The notes below the pieces were generated by a model. The model saw only the letters and a list, made by a program, of their open reading frames with translations, ran no database searches and had not been told where the DNA came from. From an uncultured Bacteroidales bacterium (lineage in GTDB: Bacteria > Bacteroidota > Bacteroidia > Bacteroidales > UBA932), in the NCBI GenBank assembly GCA_902461985.1, contig CABQAB010000081.1:1-8389 (forward strand): a stretch of 8,389 bases of DNA, given 5' to 3'. The position numbers were made by a program, and so were the translations under genes. Positions 6,911-8,389 of this stretch are shown here, one piece after another; position 1 is the stretch's first letter, and each line of letters begins with the position of its first letter.

Positions 6911-7747
6911 TTAAACCTGCTCCTCCAGTCTGCCTTTCAGCATCTTGAGCCTGCGTTTGAGGTCATTGTTCTCGTCAATCAGCTCCTCGACCGACCTTCC
7001 GAGGGATGCCACTTCGTCATCCCCGTCCAAATCCGCGAAACCGGACTTTCTGCCGCCTGAAAGATAGGCCGAAATGCCCTCGCTGATACCTGCGACGGGA
7101 TTCACGAAATAACAGAGGAAGAAATACAGTAGCAGCAGCACAAGCATAAGTCCGGCGGCCACAGAGACGACACCGGGCACTATGCTGCGGTAGAAGCTCT
7201 CCTGGAAAGTAACGGAATTGTATTCCAAATCCTTGTAGATGGCTTCATTGAGCCTTTCAAGATTCTCTTTCAAAATATTGAACCTCGGCTGCAGCCTCTC
7301 GAAATACCATTGTCTCGAATCGATGAAATCGTAGGAAATCACTGACTGCAGTTCCATGGAAGTCAGCATATAGGCAGAATAGGCGTATGCTACCGAGTCC
7401 GCGAGCGGCAGAGCATTGCGCAGGCTCAACGACTGCTTGAGACTGTCACAATGGTCAAGGAACAGTTCCTTGTCAATCACAGGCATGGCCGCATTGTCGC
7501 CTATCATGGCCAGAATCTGGAGATTATAGTTGTCAGTGATGGAGGCGAGCCTCTGGGAAAGGTTCAGACTCTTGATATTGGAAGCTATAAGATCCGAGAC
7601 ATAGTTGCTCATCCTTCTGTATTCCAGAACTGATATTATGCTGGACAGAAGGAGTATGGCAGCTATGGAACTCATCCCGAAAACGAACTTGCGCTTCATG
7701 GACAAGCCCTTGCGGACCTTGTTACCGTTCCTTTTCAATCCGAACAT
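6911..7747 (-). CDS. Two-helix membrane protein with periplasmic helical domain and HAMP-like region, no output domain
   Basis: The 278-residue protein has the layout of a receptor stripped of its output module. A basic N-terminus is followed by membrane helix 1 (about 20-39). A mostly helical periplasmic part of about 145 residues (about 43-187) recalls the four-helix-bundle sensor of chemoreceptors and histidine kinases. Membrane helix 2 is at about 189-214. Then comes a HAMP-like stretch: VNPVAGISEGISAYLSGG (215-232), a connector, and GDDEVASLGRSVEELID (242-258). The end is a charged coiled coil (ENNDLKRRLKMLKGRLEEQV) that stops at residue 278. No histidine-kinase, methyl-accepting, GGDEF or other catalytic domain follows, and trkH begins 12 nt later, so this is not an obvious frameshift remnant. 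The start at 7747 follows the glnS stop by 3 nt with AGGA just upstream; an ATG at 7699 (residue 17) is an alternative. The role is unknown; contact with TrkH or with a separate kinase is speculation. Confidence 0.82.
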   Translation of the reverse strand: MFGLKRNGNKVRKGLSMKRKFVFGMSSIAAILLLSSIISVLEYRRMSNYVSDLIASNIKSLNLSQRLASITDNYNLQILAMIGDNAAMPVIDKELFLDHCDSLKQSLSLRNALPLADSVAYAYSAYMLTSMELQSVISYDFIDSRQWYFERLQPRFNILKENLERLNEAIYKDLEYNSVTFQESFYRSIVPGVVSVAAGLMLVLLLLYFFLCYFVNPVAGISEGISAYLSGGRKSGFADLDGDDEVASLGRSVEELIDENNDLKRRLKMLKGRLEEQV

Positions 7748-7750
7748 TTC

Positions 7751-8389
7751 CTAAAATCTGAATGAATCCTTGAGAGCCGTGGTCTTGTTGAATACAGGAT
7801 GCTCCGGAGTGCTGTCCGGGTCTTTGAAGAAATATCCCGTTCTCTCGAACTGTACGGCCAGACCTGAATTGTCATCTAAAAGCGCAGGCTCGGCATAGCC
7901 TTCCACTACACGGAGTGAATCAGGATTCAGATACTCCTTGTAGTCCTTTCCTTCAGGGATTCCGCCCATGTCAGGTTCAAGGAAAAGCTTGTCGTAGTTG
8001 CGGACTTCGAGTTTTCTGCAGTGCTCCTCGCTGACCCAATGTATGGTGCCTTTGACGGAACGCCATTCACCGCCGCCTGGACGGGTGGAAGGGTCGTATG
8101 TACACCTGATTTCCACTACATTCCCGTTCTCGTCCTTGATGACCTCCTCACATTTTACGATATAGGTGTATTTCAGGCGCACTTCCCCGTCCGGTTTGAG
8201 ACGGAAATACTTTTTCGGAGGCTCTTCCATGAAATCGCTTCTTTCGATGAGCAGATGTCCCGTGAACGGAACCTTGCGCGTAGGGCCTTCAGGGGCGGCC
8301 GGATTCAGAGGAGCGTCGAACCACTCGACCTTGCCCTCTTCCCAGTTGGTAATCGTAAGCTTCACCGGATCGAGAACAGCCATGTAACG
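7751..8389 (-). CDS. glnS: Glutaminyl-tRNA synthetase, C-terminal anticodon-binding part (cut by window edge)
   Basis: GlnRS is a class I aminoacyl-tRNA synthetase that charges tRNA-Gln with glutamine in the cytoplasm. The open frame runs off the right edge of the window; the last codons read R-Y before MAVLDPVKLTI, so the methionine at 8383 is internal, not a start. The 212 visible residues align end to end with the C-terminal beta-barrel anticodon-binding region of E. coli GlnRS. Shared landmarks are MAV(I/L)DPVKL, VPF(S/T)G, EVRL, GNV/GNI with CTYD, VKGxIHWVS, NPxSL, AEPxL, QFERxGYF and PVFN(K/R)T with L(K/R)D near the end. The catalytic HIGH and KMSKS motifs lie upstream, outside. The protein ends normally at SFRF and a TAG. 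It is the first gene seen of the minus-strand string and is followed 3 nt later by the HAMP-like protein. Presence of GlnRS suggests direct charging of tRNA-Gln rather than sole reliance on the GatCAB route. Confidence 0.97.
   Translation of the reverse strand, partial: RYMAVLDPVKLTITNWEEGKVEWFDAPLNPAAPEGPTRKVPFTGHLLIERSDFMEEPPKKYFRLKPDGEVRLKYTYIVKCEEVIKDENGNVVEIRCTYDPSTRPGGGEWRSVKGTIHWVSEEHCRKLEVRNYDKLFLEPDMGGIPEGKDYKEYLNPDSLRVVEGYAEPALLDDNSGLAVQFERTGYFFKDPDSTPEHPVFNKTTALKDSFRF

Noticed and set aside
1..8389. A new defence, mobile or biosynthetic system
   Set aside because: Every long open frame was assigned to a known family or architecture, and the gene context is housekeeping; nothing in the sequence supports a novel multi-gene system.

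Overview
The window reads as ordinary chromosomal DNA from a member of the Bacteroidota, most likely order Bacteroidales. Three things point there. The Ffh N-terminus has the wording I associate with Bacteroides-type SRP proteins (MFENLSEKLERSFKILKGEG). A periplasmic S9B dipeptidyl peptidase IV is present. The only recognisable promoter element is a Bacteroidota-type -7 box (TAnnTTTG) upstream of ffh. Base composition is moderate in the genes and clearly AT-rich in the one long intergenic stretch. The genus is not resolved. No tRNA, rRNA, insertion sequence, CRISPR array or phage gene was seen.

Layout from left to right. Positions 1-302 hold the first 100 codons of ffh on the minus strand, cut by the window edge. 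Positions 303-574 are an AT-rich divergent intergenic region with the ffh promoter and several short inverted repeats. Positions 575-1762 (plus strand) encode a predicted seven-helix membrane protein with a C-terminal AraC-type DNA-binding domain, and the start codon is uncertain. A 75-bp convergent gap with a perfect 7-bp hairpin separates it from a tightly packed minus-strand gene string that fills the rest of the window. In transcription order this string is: the 3' part of glnS (glutaminyl-tRNA synthetase), a two-helix HAMP-type membrane protein with no output domain, a TrkH-family potassium transporter, a RecD/Dda-like SF1B helicase, and dipeptidyl peptidase IV.

The minus-strand genes are separated by 3 nt and 12 nt, then overlap by 1 nt, then lie about 4 nt apart or overlap, depending on the start chosen for the peptidase. 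They are therefore very probably co-transcribed and partly translationally coupled. Their functions do not form one pathway: translation, membrane sensing, K+ uptake, DNA unwinding and periplasmic peptide trimming. This looks like a housekeeping operon rather than a dedicated system. The HAMP protein next to trkH is the one pairing that might reflect a functional link.

I found no convincing undescribed multi-gene system. The points most worth a second look are the membrane-embedded AraC regulator with its missing ATG, the HAMP protein lacking an output domain, and a repetitive Ala/Thr/Pro/Lys-rich insertion between the two domains of the peptidase.
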